Shown here: positions 1-8,427 of the stretch, piece by piece
How the letters are laid out: the number at the start of each line of letters is the position of its first letter
How positions within the stretch are numbered: the stretch's first letter is position 1
Origin: Aquabacter sediminis
Lineage (GTDB): Bacteria > Pseudomonadota > Alphaproteobacteria > Rhizobiales > Xanthobacteraceae
DNA length: 64,000 nucleotides
Direction: 5' to 3'
Assembly (NCBI RefSeq): GCF_028863665.1
Contig: NZ_JARBFX010000009.1
Location: 172,293-236,292, forward strand
Notes under the pieces: generated by a model
Databases searched by the model: none
Told to the model about the DNA's origin: nothing
What the model saw: only the letters and a program-made list of their open reading frames with translations
Position numbers and translations under genes: made by a program

Positions 1-604
1 CGATGGCCTGACCCTCTTCGAGGTTCTGGACCAGCTCGTGACGCTGCTCGGCGCGGGTTTCCTCGAGCACAGTGCGGCGCGACACGACGATGTTGCCGCG
101 GCGACGATCCATCTTGAGAATCTGGAAGGGCTGCTGATTGTGCATCAGCGGGCCGACGTCGCGGATCGGACGGATGTCCACCTGCGAACGGGGCAGGAAG
201 GCCACGGCGCCGTCGAGATCGACGGTGAAGCCGCCCTTGACCTGGTTGAAGATCACGCCGGTGACCTTCTCGCCGGCATTGAACGCCTTCTCGAGCTTGA
301 CCCAGCTCTCCTCGCGGCGCGCCTTGTCGCGCGAGAGGACGGCTTCGCCCATGGCGTTCTCGACGCGCTCGAGGTAGACCTCGACCTCGTCGCCAACCTT
401 GATGGCGCTCTCGCGCCCGGGGCCTGCGAATTCGCGCAGGGCAACGCGGCCCTCGGTCTTCAGGCCGATATCGATGATCGCCAGATCTTTCTCGATGGCG
501 ACGACGATACCCTTGACGACGGCGCCCTCATTCAGGTCGGCGCGGCCGAAGCTCTCGTCGAGCAGGCTGGCGAAGTCTTCACGCGTGGTTTCTACGAAGG
601 ACAT
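1..604 (-). CDS. rpsA: 30S ribosomal protein S1, 5' part (cut by window edge)
   Basis: The first 201 codons of ribosomal protein S1, which binds mRNA on the 30S subunit and helps initiation on weakly structured or leaderless messages. The protein starts MSFVETTREDFASLLDESF, then shows the first S1/OB repeat (GAVVKGIV, DIGLKTEGRV) at about residues 25-95 and the second (GVIFNQVKGGFTVDL, AFLPRSQVD) at about 110-175. A GGAG lies seven bases before the ATG. The remaining S1 repeats lie outside the window. The next gene upstream on the same strand is an Lrp-type regulator, not cmk, which often precedes rpsA. Confidence 0.95.
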   Translation of the reverse strand, partial: MSFVETTREDFASLLDESFGRADLNEGAVVKGIVVAIEKDLAIIDIGLKTEGRVALREFAGPGRESAIKVGDEVEVYLERVENAMGEAVLSRDKARREESWVKLEKAFNAGEKVTGVIFNQVKGGFTVDLDGAVAFLPRSQVDIRPIRDVGPLMHNQQPFQILKMDRRRGNIVVSRRTVLEETRAEQRHELVQNLEEGQAI

Positions 605-1129
605 CTAGTCTCCGAACTGTCTTGGCGCCGGCGTCTTTGGAATGGACGCCCGTTCCCCACGGATGGCCCGGTCGACACCCAGGCCGCCACCGGACGGACC
701 GATGGGCCGGCGCTAAGGCCGCGCGGAACGATGCATATGGATGTGCGTCGGGCCTCGAACCGCACGTCGGCCAGGGCGGGCATCCTCCGTCGATGGAAGC
801 ACGTATCCCGCACTTCCTGCCCGCCGGTACGGCCCACGCCATGAAGGGTGCTGTCCCGGACGGCGGTTACCTAGTGGACAAATGGCGCAATGGCAAGGGG
901 TCGCGCCGATTTTCCGCCGTTTTGCGGGGTGTGGGGGGCCAAAGCAGGCTTCAGACGCAAGGCTTTGCGGGTCGGTGGTATCATGTGGTGCATTGGGGCG
1001 CCGCCGGGCCGCAGGTTTTCACACCCCACGCGCCGCCCTTTTTTCTCCTTCCGCCGCCTCGCCCCCTCCATACCCTCCCGGCGCCGCGGGAGAGGGGACT
1101 TGGGCGCGCCCGGTCGGGGCGGCGCCTGT
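605..1129. other. Gene-free leader between lrp-type gene and rpsA
   Basis: No convincing gene. The short reading frames here are basic, low-complexity shadows. On the minus strand TTGCCA (896-891), 17 bases and TAGGTA (873-868) form a weak promoter-like pair that would give rpsA a leader of about 260 bases. A six-base-stem hairpin (1075-1080 with 1087-1092), extendable around a bulge, follows the lrp-type gene but has no T-run. Confidence 0.4.
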
Positions 1130-1591
1130 TCACGCATAGCGCAGGGGGACGGCGGTGGTGTATTTCAACTCCTCCATGGAGATGAAGGACGTCACGTCGG
1201 TGAAATCCACCTCGCTGATCATCTTCTTATAGACGGCGTCGTAGACTTCCACGCTCGGCACCACCAGGCGCAGCAGATAGTCCATGTCCCCGGTGAGGCG
1301 GTAGGCCTCGACGATCTCGGGGATGCCCTGGATCACCTTTCGGAACGCATCCAGCCAGGCCATGGAATGGCGGGAGGTGCGCACGCCCACGAACACCGTC
1401 ATGGCCACATTGGCCTTGCGACGGTCCACCAGCGCAACCTTCCTGCTGATGAGCCCGTCCTCCTCCAGCGCCTTGATGCGCCGCCAGCAGGCGGAGGTGG
1501 ACAGCCCCACTTTGTCGGCAAGGTCGGCCACCGGAAGGGTCGCGTCCTCCTGCAGGGTCTCCAGAATCCGTTTGTCCCGAATGTCCAGCAT
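1130..1591 (-). CDS. Lrp/AsnC family transcriptional regulator
   Basis: A 153-residue Lrp/AsnC regulator. The N-terminal winged helix-turn-helix (about residues 4-55) starts LDIRDKRILETLQED and has the recognition region GLSTSACWRRIKALE. A RAM/AsnC ligand-binding domain follows at about 65-145, with the typical TGDMDYLLRLVV strand-turn. The family assembles into octamers and senses amino acids. The gene is divergent from an amino-acid racemase 168 bases away, the usual layout for a local activator of an amino-acid catabolic operon, so the 1760-11061 genes are its likely target (inference). The ligand cannot be told from sequence. Confidence 0.93.
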   Translation of the reverse strand: MLDIRDKRILETLQEDATLPVADLADKVGLSTSACWRRIKALEEDGLISRKVALVDRRKANVAMTVFVGVRTSRHSMAWLDAFRKVIQGIPEIVEAYRLTGDMDYLLRLVVPSVEVYDAVYKKMISEVDFTDVTSFISMEELKYTTAVPLRYA

Positions 1592-1759
1592 GCGCGCCTC
1601 GTTTGCTCATCTCCGGCCAGATGCGCAAAAATTTTCGATAGATGCAACTTATGACGCAACCAGATTGCAGATTCTGACGAAAGTCTGCCAAAAGACGCGC
1701 ACTTCCTCCGCGCCAAGCCGGGTAACGTTCCCGTGACATTGATGTGAGGGAGATGTCCT
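1592..1759. promoter_or_regulatory. Divergent lrp-type / racemase promoter region
   Basis: A 168-base, locally A+T-rich divergent region. It holds the direct repeat CAGATT-g-CAGATT near 1660-1673 and an imperfect dyad GCAGA...TCTGC around 1667-1690, as expected for an Lrp-family site. GAGGGAGA ends seven bases before the GTG of the racemase gene. The exact promoter is not resolvable by eye. Confidence 0.45.
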
Positions 1760-2482
1760 GTGTCCCGGACAATCGGACTGATCGGCGGCATGAGCTGGGA
1801 AAGCACGGCCGTTTATTACAAAGAAATCAATGAATTGGTGCGGGATCGCCGGGGCGGTCTCGCCTCAGCCGACATCCTCCTCCATTCGGTGAATTTCGAC
1901 GAGATCGTCGCCATGCAGAAGGCGGGGCGCTGGGATCTGGCCGAGCAGGCGCTGGCCGACACCGCCAACGGACTGGTGCGCGCCGGCGCCGGCTGCATCC
2001 TCATCTGCACCAACACCATGCATCTCGTCGCCGACCAGGTCGCGCGCGCCGTGCCTGTGCCGCTGCTGCACATCGTGGACGTGGTGGGTCATGCGCTGGT
2101 GGAGGCGGGCAGGAAGAAGCCGTTGCTGCTGGCCACTCGCTACACCATGGAGCAGGACTTCTATCGCGACCGCATGAAGGCCCGCTTCGGCATCGACATG
2201 CTGGTCCCAGAGGCGGATGACCGCACCGGCGTGCACGACATCATTTTCGATGAGCTGTGCCAGGGCGTCATGAAGGACAGCTCCCGCGCCTTCTATGTGG
2301 ACGTGATCCGCAAGGCGCAGGCGCAGGGCGCGGACTGCGTCATTCTGGGCTGCACCGAGATCGGCCTCTTGATCGACCACAAGGACAGCCCGCTGCCGGT
2401 GTTCGATTCCACCAAGCTCCATGCCCGGGCGGCGGTCGATTTCTTCGACGGCTCGCTGCAGGTGGAAACCGTCGCGGCCTGA
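1760..2482 (+). CDS. Aspartate/glutamate racemase family protein
   Basis: A 240-residue cofactor-independent amino-acid racemase of the Asp/Glu/hydantoin racemase superfamily. Both catalytic cysteines are present: CTNTMH at about residue 83 and LGCTE at about 198, the usual two-base thiol pair. The N-terminal IGLIGGMSWEST motif is typical of the YgeA/RacX branch. I chose the GTG at 1760 because a GAGGGAGA ribosome site precedes it and the motif starts immediately. It is the first gene of the run controlled by the divergent Lrp-type gene. It would convert the imported D or L isomer of an amino-acid-like substrate; the substrate itself is unknown. Confidence 0.9.
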   Translation: MSRTIGLIGGMSWESTAVYYKEINELVRDRRGGLASADILLHSVNFDEIVAMQKAGRWDLAEQALADTANGLVRAGAGCILICTNTMHLVADQVARAVPVPLLHIVDVVGHALVEAGRKKPLLLATRYTMEQDFYRDRMKARFGIDMLVPEADDRTGVHDIIFDELCQGVMKDSSRAFYVDVIRKAQAQGADCVILGCTEIGLLIDHKDSPLPVFDSTKLHARAAVDFFDGSLQVETVAA

Positions 2483-2510
2483 AGCGCCGCTGAAGACCGG
2501 ATCTCGACCC

Positions 2511-3812
2511 ATGACAAAGCCCGTGCCTTTTCCTCCCTCCCTCTGGGCGTCGGTGACTCCCGACCGCCCCGCTGCGCCCGCGCTGGAGGGTGAGGTTCGG
2601 GCCGACATGGCGGTCGTGGGGGCAGGGTTCACGGGCCTGTCCACCGCCTTGGCCCTGGCCGAGCGGGGCCACAAGGTGGTGGTGGTGGAAGCGGCCCGCG
2701 CCGGCTGGGGCGCCTCCGGGCGCAACAATGGCCAAGTCATCCCCACCATGACCGGTGCCGAGCCGGACGTGATGGCGGAGCGCTTCGGCGCGGTGGGCGA
2801 GCGGTTCGCCCAATTGGTGTCGGATAGCGCGGCGAACCTGTTCAACCTGGTGCGCCGGCTCGATCTGAAATGCGAGGCGGAACAGACCGGCTGGTTCCAG
2901 CCCGCCCATTCCCCCGGCCGCGTGAAGCTCTCCGCCGCGCGGGTGGAGGCCTGGGCGCGGCGCGGGGCACCGGTGAGCCTGCTTGATGCCGCCGAGACCG
3001 CGGCGCTCACCGGCTCGCGCGCCTGGTATGGCGGCATGCTCAACCGCTTCGGGGGCCACATCAATCCGCTTGCTTATGCCCGCGCTTTGGCCGGCGCGGC
3101 GGTGGCGGCGGGGGCATCCCTTTATGAGAACAGCCCGGTCCGCTCGGTTGAGCGCACGCCCGCCGGCTGGCTGGTCTCCACGTCGAAGGGCCGGGTGATC
3201 GCCGACCAGGTGATGATGGCGGCCAATGGCTATACGGACTGGTTCGCCCCCGGCCTTGCCCCGCGCCTCGCCCATTCGCTGGTACCGGTCCTATCCTGGC
3301 AAATGGCCACCGCGCCGCAGCCGGAGGCGGTACGGGCGAAGGTCTTGCCCGGCCGGCAGGCGCTCTCCGACACCCATGGGGATCTGCGCTTCTTCCGGTG
3401 GGATGCGCGCGGGCGCCTCGTGTCCGGCGGCGCGCTCATCGTGCCCTTCAATGGCGCGGAGCGCCTGAAGCGGCTGATCGGCGCGCGCTTGGCGGGCATC
3501 TTCCCGCAAATGGGCGTGCCCACGTTCGATTTCGTCTGGAACGGCCGCATCGGCATGACGGATGACCGCATGCCCCGCTTCCACCGGGTGGCCGACGGTC
3601 TGTGGGCCTGGGTCGCCTGCAACGGGCGGGGCGTCGCGCTCTCAACCGCGCTGGGTCCCGTCCTCGCCGACGCCATGGAAGGCAAGGCGGAGGCGGACCT
3701 GCCGGTGCCGCTGACCCCCGTGCGCCCCTATCCGTTCCATGGGGTGGCCAAGCTCGTCGCTCCCACCATGCTCGCCTGGTATCGGCACAAGGATGCCGTC
3801 GAGCCCTCCTGA
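2511..3812 (+). CDS. FAD-dependent amine/amino-acid oxidoreductase (DAO family)
   Basis: A 433-residue flavoprotein of the D-amino-acid oxidase/GlpO fold. The dinucleotide motif VVGAGFTGLSTALAL is at about residues 34-48, then VVVVEAARAGWGASGRNNGQ, the flavin loop typical of the PuuB/gamma-glutamylputrescine-oxidase branch. The C-terminal WNGRIGMTDDRMPRF and ACNGRGVALSTALG complete the FAD site. Such enzymes oxidise secondary or primary amines using O2 or the respiratory chain. The start at 2511 places the Rossmann motif correctly; a longer reading frame upstream only overlaps the racemase gene. It sits 28 bases after the racemase gene and is presumably cotranscribed. The substrate is unknown. 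Confidence 0.88.
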   Translation: MTKPVPFPPSLWASVTPDRPAAPALEGEVRADMAVVGAGFTGLSTALALAERGHKVVVVEAARAGWGASGRNNGQVIPTMTGAEPDVMAERFGAVGERFAQLVSDSAANLFNLVRRLDLKCEAEQTGWFQPAHSPGRVKLSAARVEAWARRGAPVSLLDAAETAALTGSRAWYGGMLNRFGGHINPLAYARALAGAAVAAGASLYENSPVRSVERTPAGWLVSTSKGRVIADQVMMAANGYTDWFAPGLAPRLAHSLVPVLSWQMATAPQPEAVRAKVLPGRQALSDTHGDLRFFRWDARGRLVSGGALIVPFNGAERLKRLIGARLAGIFPQMGVPTFDFVWNGRIGMTDDRMPRFHRVADGLWAWVACNGRGVALSTALGPVLADAMEGKAEADLPVPLTPVRPYPFHGVAKLVAPTMLAWYRHKDAVEPS

Positions 3813-3849
3813 GACACCCAAACCCGTCCCTCCAGAGAAGGAAGAGGTC

Positions 3850-4356
3850 ATGACCGAGAGCTCGCCCAGCGGCCGCTTGGTGCCCATCGAATGGCTCCAG
3901 GGCGCGTTCAACATGCGCGCCGCCGCCTATGCCAACATGTTCGACGTGCTGCGCGAGGCGTTCGGCACCGAGCGGGCTGTGGAACTCTCCAGCGAGGCCA
4001 CCCGCCGCATGGGTGCCACCATGGGTGCCCGCTTCGCTGATCTCGGCCCCGCCGATTTGTCGGGCCTGAAGGATCGCTTTTTGGGCGGCATTCCCGCCGG
4101 CGACATCCTGTTCCAGCCTGAGGTCCGCCAGTGCGACGCGGACCGGCTGGAGATCAAGTTCCACCGTTGCCCCCTAAAGGAAGCCTGGGCCGGAATGGGA
4201 CGGTCCGACGCGGACCTGGAGCTTCTGTGCAAGGCGGGCGGCGCCATTGATGGCGGGCTCTTCAGCGCCGCCGGCTTCATCTTCAAGGGCGAAACCTGGC
4301 ATCCCGGCGAGGAGGGCTGCTGCCGCCTCATCGTGGAACCGGGGGATGCCGTCTGA
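3850..4356 (+). CDS. L-2-amino-thiazoline-4-carboxylate hydrolase-like protein, copy 1
   Basis: A 168-residue protein that I place in the ATC hydrolase-like family (named for AtcB, which opens 2-amino-thiazoline-4-carboxylate to N-carbamoyl-cysteine). Visible family features are the central LEIKFHRCPLKEAW segment, a second cysteine in ELLCKAGGAIDGG and the terminal EEGCCRLIVEPG. It is preceded by GAAGGAAGAGG. It is clearly diverged from the second copy at 9364, so the two may not share a substrate. Its position between an amine oxidase gene and an importer gene supports a role in opening or hydrolysing an imported cyclic or amidine compound (inference). Confidence 0.6.
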   Translation: MTESSPSGRLVPIEWLQGAFNMRAAAYANMFDVLREAFGTERAVELSSEATRRMGATMGARFADLGPADLSGLKDRFLGGIPAGDILFQPEVRQCDADRLEIKFHRCPLKEAWAGMGRSDADLELLCKAGGAIDGGLFSAAGFIFKGETWHPGEEGCCRLIVEPGDAV

Positions 4357-4441
4357 CACTCGGCTGCCCCGCGTTTCGACGCGCACAAAAAATAGGCTAA
4401 AAAGAACCCATCACCCTTCCCGAGACGTGAGCATCACTGCC

Positions 4442-5572
4442 ATGACCCCTATGTCCACCCGCCGCACTTTTGTCGGCCTTGCCCTGGCCACTGTCGCCGC
4501 TGGCGCCCTGTCGGTACCGGCCTTTGCCGCCGATCCCATCAAGATCGGCTACCAGCTGCCTTTGACCGGCAGCACGGCCCAGTATGGCCAGGACTTCAAG
4601 ACCGCCGCCGAGATCGCGCTCGCCCGCTTCAACGCCTCCGGTCGCATTCCGGTGAAGGTGGAGATCGTGTTCGAGGACAGCCGCTCGGACGCCAAGGAAG
4701 GCGTCGCCATCGCCCGCAAGTTTGTGGACGACCCGGCCATCGTGGGCGTGCTGGGCGATTTTACCTCCGGCGTCTCCATGGCCTCGGCGCAGGTCTATAA
4801 GGAGGCGGGCATGCCCCAGCTCTCCCAGTCGGCTTCCCATCCCGACTATGCCAAGATCTCCGAATGGCAGTTCCGCAACATCACCACCCAGGCGGGCGAA
4901 GGCCCCTATAATGCGGCCTGGATGCTCAAGAAGGGCATCAAGAAGGTGGCGCTGGTGGGCGAGCAGACCGACTGGGGCCAGACGGCGGTCAAGTATTTCG
5001 GCGATGCCTTCGAGGCCGGCGGCGGCAAGGTGGTGCTGACCGAGTTCTTCAATCGCGGCCTGCCCGACTTCCGCGCGCTGCTGACCAAGATCCAGCGCGC
5101 CAAGCCCGATGCCATCTACACCGCCTTCTTCTATGAGGATGCCGCCAATTTCCTCAAGCAGATGAAGCAGCTGGGCATCAACATCCCGGTCTATTCAACC
5201 TCGGCGGCCCATAACCAGAAAGTCATTGAGCTGGCCGGCGCGGATGCAGAAGGCCTGTCGCTGACCACCAACTTCCTGCCCAACAGCCCCAAGCCCGAGG
5301 TGAAGGACTTCGTGGCCGAATGGGTGAAGGTGCGCGGCGCTGAGCCCGGCCAGTTCCCGGCCCAGGCCTTCGACGCGGTCAACATCATGCTGGACGCGGT
5401 GGCCAAGTCCTATCCCAACGTGACCCGCGCCAAGGTGCGCGACGCGCTGGCCGCCACCAAGGACTTCCCCGGCGTGACCGGCACCACCACCTTCGGGGCC
5501 GACCGCGAGCCGGTGAAGCAGCTCATGAAGGTGCGCGTGGTCAACGGCGTCTTCACCCCCGTCGACGAGTGA
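4442..5572 (+). CDS. Branched-chain-amino-acid-type ABC transporter, periplasmic binding protein
   Basis: A 376-residue type I periplasmic binding protein (LivJ/LivK, peripla_BP_6 fold) that captures substrate for the following permease/ATPase set. The leader STRRTFVGLALATVAAGALS ends at PAFA-ADPIKIG, a twin-arginine-like signal peptide cleaved near residue 30. The mature start KIGYQLPLTGSTAQYGQDF is the family signature. ATG 4442 is chosen; ATG 4451 would also keep the signal. A strong stem-loop follows at 5579. The neighbours suggest an amino-acid-derived or amide ligand rather than leucine itself (inference). Confidence 0.92.
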   Translation: MTPMSTRRTFVGLALATVAAGALSVPAFAADPIKIGYQLPLTGSTAQYGQDFKTAAEIALARFNASGRIPVKVEIVFEDSRSDAKEGVAIARKFVDDPAIVGVLGDFTSGVSMASAQVYKEAGMPQLSQSASHPDYAKISEWQFRNITTQAGEGPYNAAWMLKKGIKKVALVGEQTDWGQTAVKYFGDAFEAGGGKVVLTEFFNRGLPDFRALLTKIQRAKPDAIYTAFFYEDAANFLKQMKQLGINIPVYSTSAAHNQKVIELAGADAEGLSLTTNFLPNSPKPEVKDFVAEWVKVRGAEPGQFPAQAFDAVNIMLDAVAKSYPNVTRAKVRDALAATKDFPGVTGTTTFGADREPVKQLMKVRVVNGVFTPVDE

Positions 5573-5578
5573 CTGTCT

Positions 5579-5614
5579 GGCAGGAGGGCGTCCGCGTCCT
5601 CCTGCCCCTCTTTA
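5579..5614 (+). terminator. Stem-loop with T-rich tail after the binding-protein gene (attenuator)
   Basis: Arms 5579-5590 and 5595-5606 pair over 12 positions with one G-U, closed by a TCCG tetraloop and followed by CCTCTTTA. It lies between the binding-protein and permease genes, where partial termination or 3'-end protection would give more binding protein than permease. Confidence 0.65.
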
Positions 5615-5747
5615 TCCGTTCGCAGATGAGACGGGACGCGGGGAGAGCCCCGGTCCGCGCGCTGCGCCATCGCCATCCCTCATCCGGTGAGCCAGGGCCC
5701 CGCCCCGGACACGCCGGCGGTCCGCGACCCGACGGAAAGGGCCCTCC

Positions 5748-6662
5748 GTGATCGACCCGTATTATCTGCAACAACTGGCCATCGGCCTGTCACAGGGCGT
5801 CATCTACGCCTTGATGGCCATCGGCTTCACGCTGATCTTCGGCGTGCTCAACGTGGTGAACTTCGCCCATGGCGAGGTCTACACGCTCGGCGCCTTCGTG
5901 GGCCTCATCTTCATCACCGCCTTTGCCCCGCCCTTCCTGGTGGTGCTGTTCGTGGTGCTGGCGGTGGGCGCGGCCATGGGGGTGGGGCTGGAGCGCATCG
6001 CCTTCAAGCCGTTCCGGCGGTTTTCCGACGAGGCGTCGCTGAAATCCCGGGCCATGCGGGAATCCACCCTCATGTCGTCGCTGGCGGTCTCCATCGTCGC
6101 CCGCGAGGGGCTGGAATATGCCTTCGGCTCGCAGATGCAGACGGTGCCGTTCGAGTATCTCATCAACACCCCCATCGAGATCGGCCCCATCACCATCGTC
6201 ACCGGCGATGTCATCATCTTCGCGGTGGCGGCGATCATGCTGGCGGGCCTGCAATTCATGCTCACCCGCACCCGGGCGGGGCTCGCCATCCGTGCGGTCT
6301 CGGCCAATCCGCTGGGGGCCAAGTATGTGGGCATCGACACCGATCGCACCATCATCACCACCTTCGCGCTCGGCTCCATGATGGGGGCGGGGGCGGGCAT
6401 CCTGGTGGGGCTCTATTACGGCGCCATCTTCCCCGCCATGGGGTTCATCCCCGGCATCAAGGCCTTCGTCGCCATGGTCATGGGCGGGCTGTCCTCCATT
6501 CCCGGCGCGGTGGTCTGCGCGCTGCTGCTCGGCCTGTCCGAGGGGCTGGCCACCACCTTCATCTCGTCCAACTGGGCCGACATGGTCGCCTATGGCTTCC
6601 TGATCATCACCCTCATCTTCTTTCCGCAGGGCCTCTTCGGAGCCGGGAGGGAACGTGTCTGA
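5748..6662 (+). CDS. livH: Branched-chain-type ABC transporter permease (LivH-like)
   Basis: A 304-residue inner-membrane permease of the LivH family. It opens with the canonical YALMAIGFTLIFGVLNVVNFAHG segment and ends with PGAVVCALLLGLSEGLATTF and FFPQGLFG. About eight hydrophobic segments are visible. The start is the GTG at 5748, preceded by GGAAAGGG. Its last codons overlap the next gene by eight bases, so LivH and LivM are translationally coupled. With 6655-9138 it forms a complete HAAT-family importer. Confidence 0.93.
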   Translation: MIDPYYLQQLAIGLSQGVIYALMAIGFTLIFGVLNVVNFAHGEVYTLGAFVGLIFITAFAPPFLVVLFVVLAVGAAMGVGLERIAFKPFRRFSDEASLKSRAMRESTLMSSLAVSIVAREGLEYAFGSQMQTVPFEYLINTPIEIGPITIVTGDVIIFAVAAIMLAGLQFMLTRTRAGLAIRAVSANPLGAKYVGIDTDRTIITTFALGSMMGAGAGILVGLYYGAIFPAMGFIPGIKAFVAMVMGGLSSIPGAVVCALLLGLSEGLATTFISSNWADMVAYGFLIITLIFFPQGLFGAGRERV

Positions 6663-7665
6663 TCTCATGCGCAAAGGCTGGATCGGCAAGATCCTCGTCC
6701 TTCTCGTCGTCTTCGCCCTGGTGCCGGCCTTCCTCGCCTTTTCGGGCAAGGGCTACTTCTTCCAGGTGGCGAACCTCGTCCTCATCTTCGCCCTGCTCGC
6801 CGCCTCGCTGCATCTGGTGACGGGTGCCGCCGGCCTCCTGCATCTGGGCCATGCCGCCTTCTACGGCATCGGCGCCTATGTGGCGGCGCTGCTCGGCACC
6901 GATTGGAAGATCGGCTTCATCTGGGGCCTGCCGGCGGCGGGCCTGGTGGCGGCGGCCTTCGCCTTCGTGGTGGCGCTGCCCACAATGCGCCTCGTCTCCA
7001 TCTATTTCGCGGTGGCCACCCTCGCCATCGGGCAGATGATCAACACCGTGCTGCTCAACTGGGTGGCGGTGACCAAGGGGCCCAACGGCGTGATGCTGTT
7101 CTCGGGCATCAATTTGTTCGGCTTCCCGCTGAAGGCCCCGCTGGCGGTCTATTTCCTGGTGGCGGTGCTGGTGTCGGTCTCCATCTTCGTCCTGCACCGG
7201 CTGAGCCACTCTTACTACGGCAATGCCCTGCGCTCGCTGCGCGAAGACGACCAGTGCGCCGATGCCATGGGGGTGAACACCGTCAAGCTGAAGATCGAGG
7301 TGTTCACCATCTCGGCCTTCTTCGCCGGCATTGCCGGGGCGCTGTGGGCCTATACGACGGGCTATGTCTCGCCCAACGATTTCGGCTTTTCCACCTCCAT
7401 CCTGATCCTGGCCATGATCGTGGTGGGAGGGCTCGGCTCGCTGCCGGGGGCAATCATCGGGGCGGTGCTGCTGATCCTGCTGCCCGAATTGCTGCGGGGC
7501 CTGGGCGACCTGCGCAATGTGATGGTGGGCCTCGTCATGTTCTTCTCCATCCTGTTCATGCCCAAGGGCCTGTTCGGCGAGGTCTCCGCCCTCTCCGTGG
7601 TGCGGCGCGGCTTTGGCCTGAAATGGCGCGGGGCGCCCTCCAAGAGCGAGGTGGGCTGGCAATGA
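6655..7665 (+). CDS. livM: Branched-chain-type ABC transporter permease (LivM-like)
   Basis: A 336-residue LivM-family permease, partner of the LivH-like protein. Signatures are TGAAGLLHLGHAAFYGIGAY near residue 57 and NALRSLREDDQCADAMGVN near 190, the cytoplasmic coupling loop that contacts the ATPases. It then has VVGGLGSLPGAIIGA and ends FMPKGLFGE. It starts with GTG inside the end of livH. Its stop overlaps the livG start (ATGA). Confidence 0.93.
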   Translation: MSDLMRKGWIGKILVLLVVFALVPAFLAFSGKGYFFQVANLVLIFALLAASLHLVTGAAGLLHLGHAAFYGIGAYVAALLGTDWKIGFIWGLPAAGLVAAAFAFVVALPTMRLVSIYFAVATLAIGQMINTVLLNWVAVTKGPNGVMLFSGINLFGFPLKAPLAVYFLVAVLVSVSIFVLHRLSHSYYGNALRSLREDDQCADAMGVNTVKLKIEVFTISAFFAGIAGALWAYTTGYVSPNDFGFSTSILILAMIVVGGLGSLPGAIIGAVLLILLPELLRGLGDLRNVMVGLVMFFSILFMPKGLFGEVSALSVVRRGFGLKWRGAPSKSEVGWQ

Positions 7666-8414
7666 GCCTGATCGAGATCGAGCACGTCACCCGCCGCTTT
7701 GGCGGCCTGGTGGCGGTGGACGATGTGACCACCCGCGTCGAGGACGGCGAGCTGGTGGGCGTCATCGGCCCCAACGGAGCGGGCAAGACTACGCTCTTCA
7801 ACCTCATCTCCGGCTTCACGCCGCTCTCCTCCGGCACGGTGCGCTTCAAGGGCGAGACCGTGTCGGGCCTGAAGCCCTACAGGATCGCGGCGCGCGGCAT
7901 GTCGCGCACGTTCCAGAACCTGCGCGTGTTCCCGAACATGTCGGTGTTCGACAATGTGTCGGTGGGAGCGGTCGGGGCCATGGGCCAGTCGGCGCTTGGC
8001 GCTGTGCTGGGCGGCGCCAAGCGGGCGGATGCCATCTCGGCCCGCACCTGGGAGGCGCTGGAGCGCGTCGGCCTCACCGACCAGGCGCAGGAACTGGCCG
8101 CCAACCTCTCCTATGGCAAGCGCAAATATCTGGAGATCGCCCGGGCGCTGGCCATGAAGCCGGACCTGTTGATCCTGGACGAGCCCGCCGCCGGCCTCAA
8201 CGATTCCGAGACGGCGGAGCTTGCCCGCTTCATCAAGACGCTGAACGGCACCGGCATGGCCATCATGCTGGTGGAGCACGACATGAACCTCGTCATGGGC
8301 ATCTGCTCGCGGGTGGTGGTGCTCGCCTCCGGCCGCAAGATCGCCGACGCCGAGCCGGCCATCGTGCGGGCCGATCCGGTGGTGCTGGAAGCCTATCTGG
8401 GCGTGGACGACTAA
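7662..8414 (+). CDS. livG: Branched-chain-type ABC transporter ATPase (LivG-like)
   Basis: A 250-residue cytoplasmic ATPase. Walker A GPNGAGKTT is at about residue 37, the Q-loop FQNLRVF at about 86, the signature LSYGKRKYLEIARAL at about 147, Walker B LLILDEPAAGLN at about 168, and the switch histidine in VEHDMNLVMGIC. LivG proteins often lack the consensus LSGGQ, as here. It is coupled to livM by an ATGA overlap and followed by livF after 13 bases. Confidence 0.94.
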   Translation: MSLIEIEHVTRRFGGLVAVDDVTTRVEDGELVGVIGPNGAGKTTLFNLISGFTPLSSGTVRFKGETVSGLKPYRIAARGMSRTFQNLRVFPNMSVFDNVSVGAVGAMGQSALGAVLGGAKRADAISARTWEALERVGLTDQAQELAANLSYGKRKYLEIARALAMKPDLLILDEPAAGLNDSETAELARFIKTLNGTGMAIMLVEHDMNLVMGICSRVVVLASGRKIADAEPAIVRADPVVLEAYLGVDD

Positions 8415-8427
8415 AGGGAGCGGAACC

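Noticed and set aside
38..844. 268-codon open frame on the plus strand over rpsA
   Set aside because: It is antisense to rpsA, whose minus-strand translation is unmistakable ribosomal protein S1.
1865..3064. 399-codon minus-strand frame over racemase and oxidase genes
   Set aside because: His/Arg/Gly-rich shadow of two well-supported plus-strand genes; no domain recognisable.
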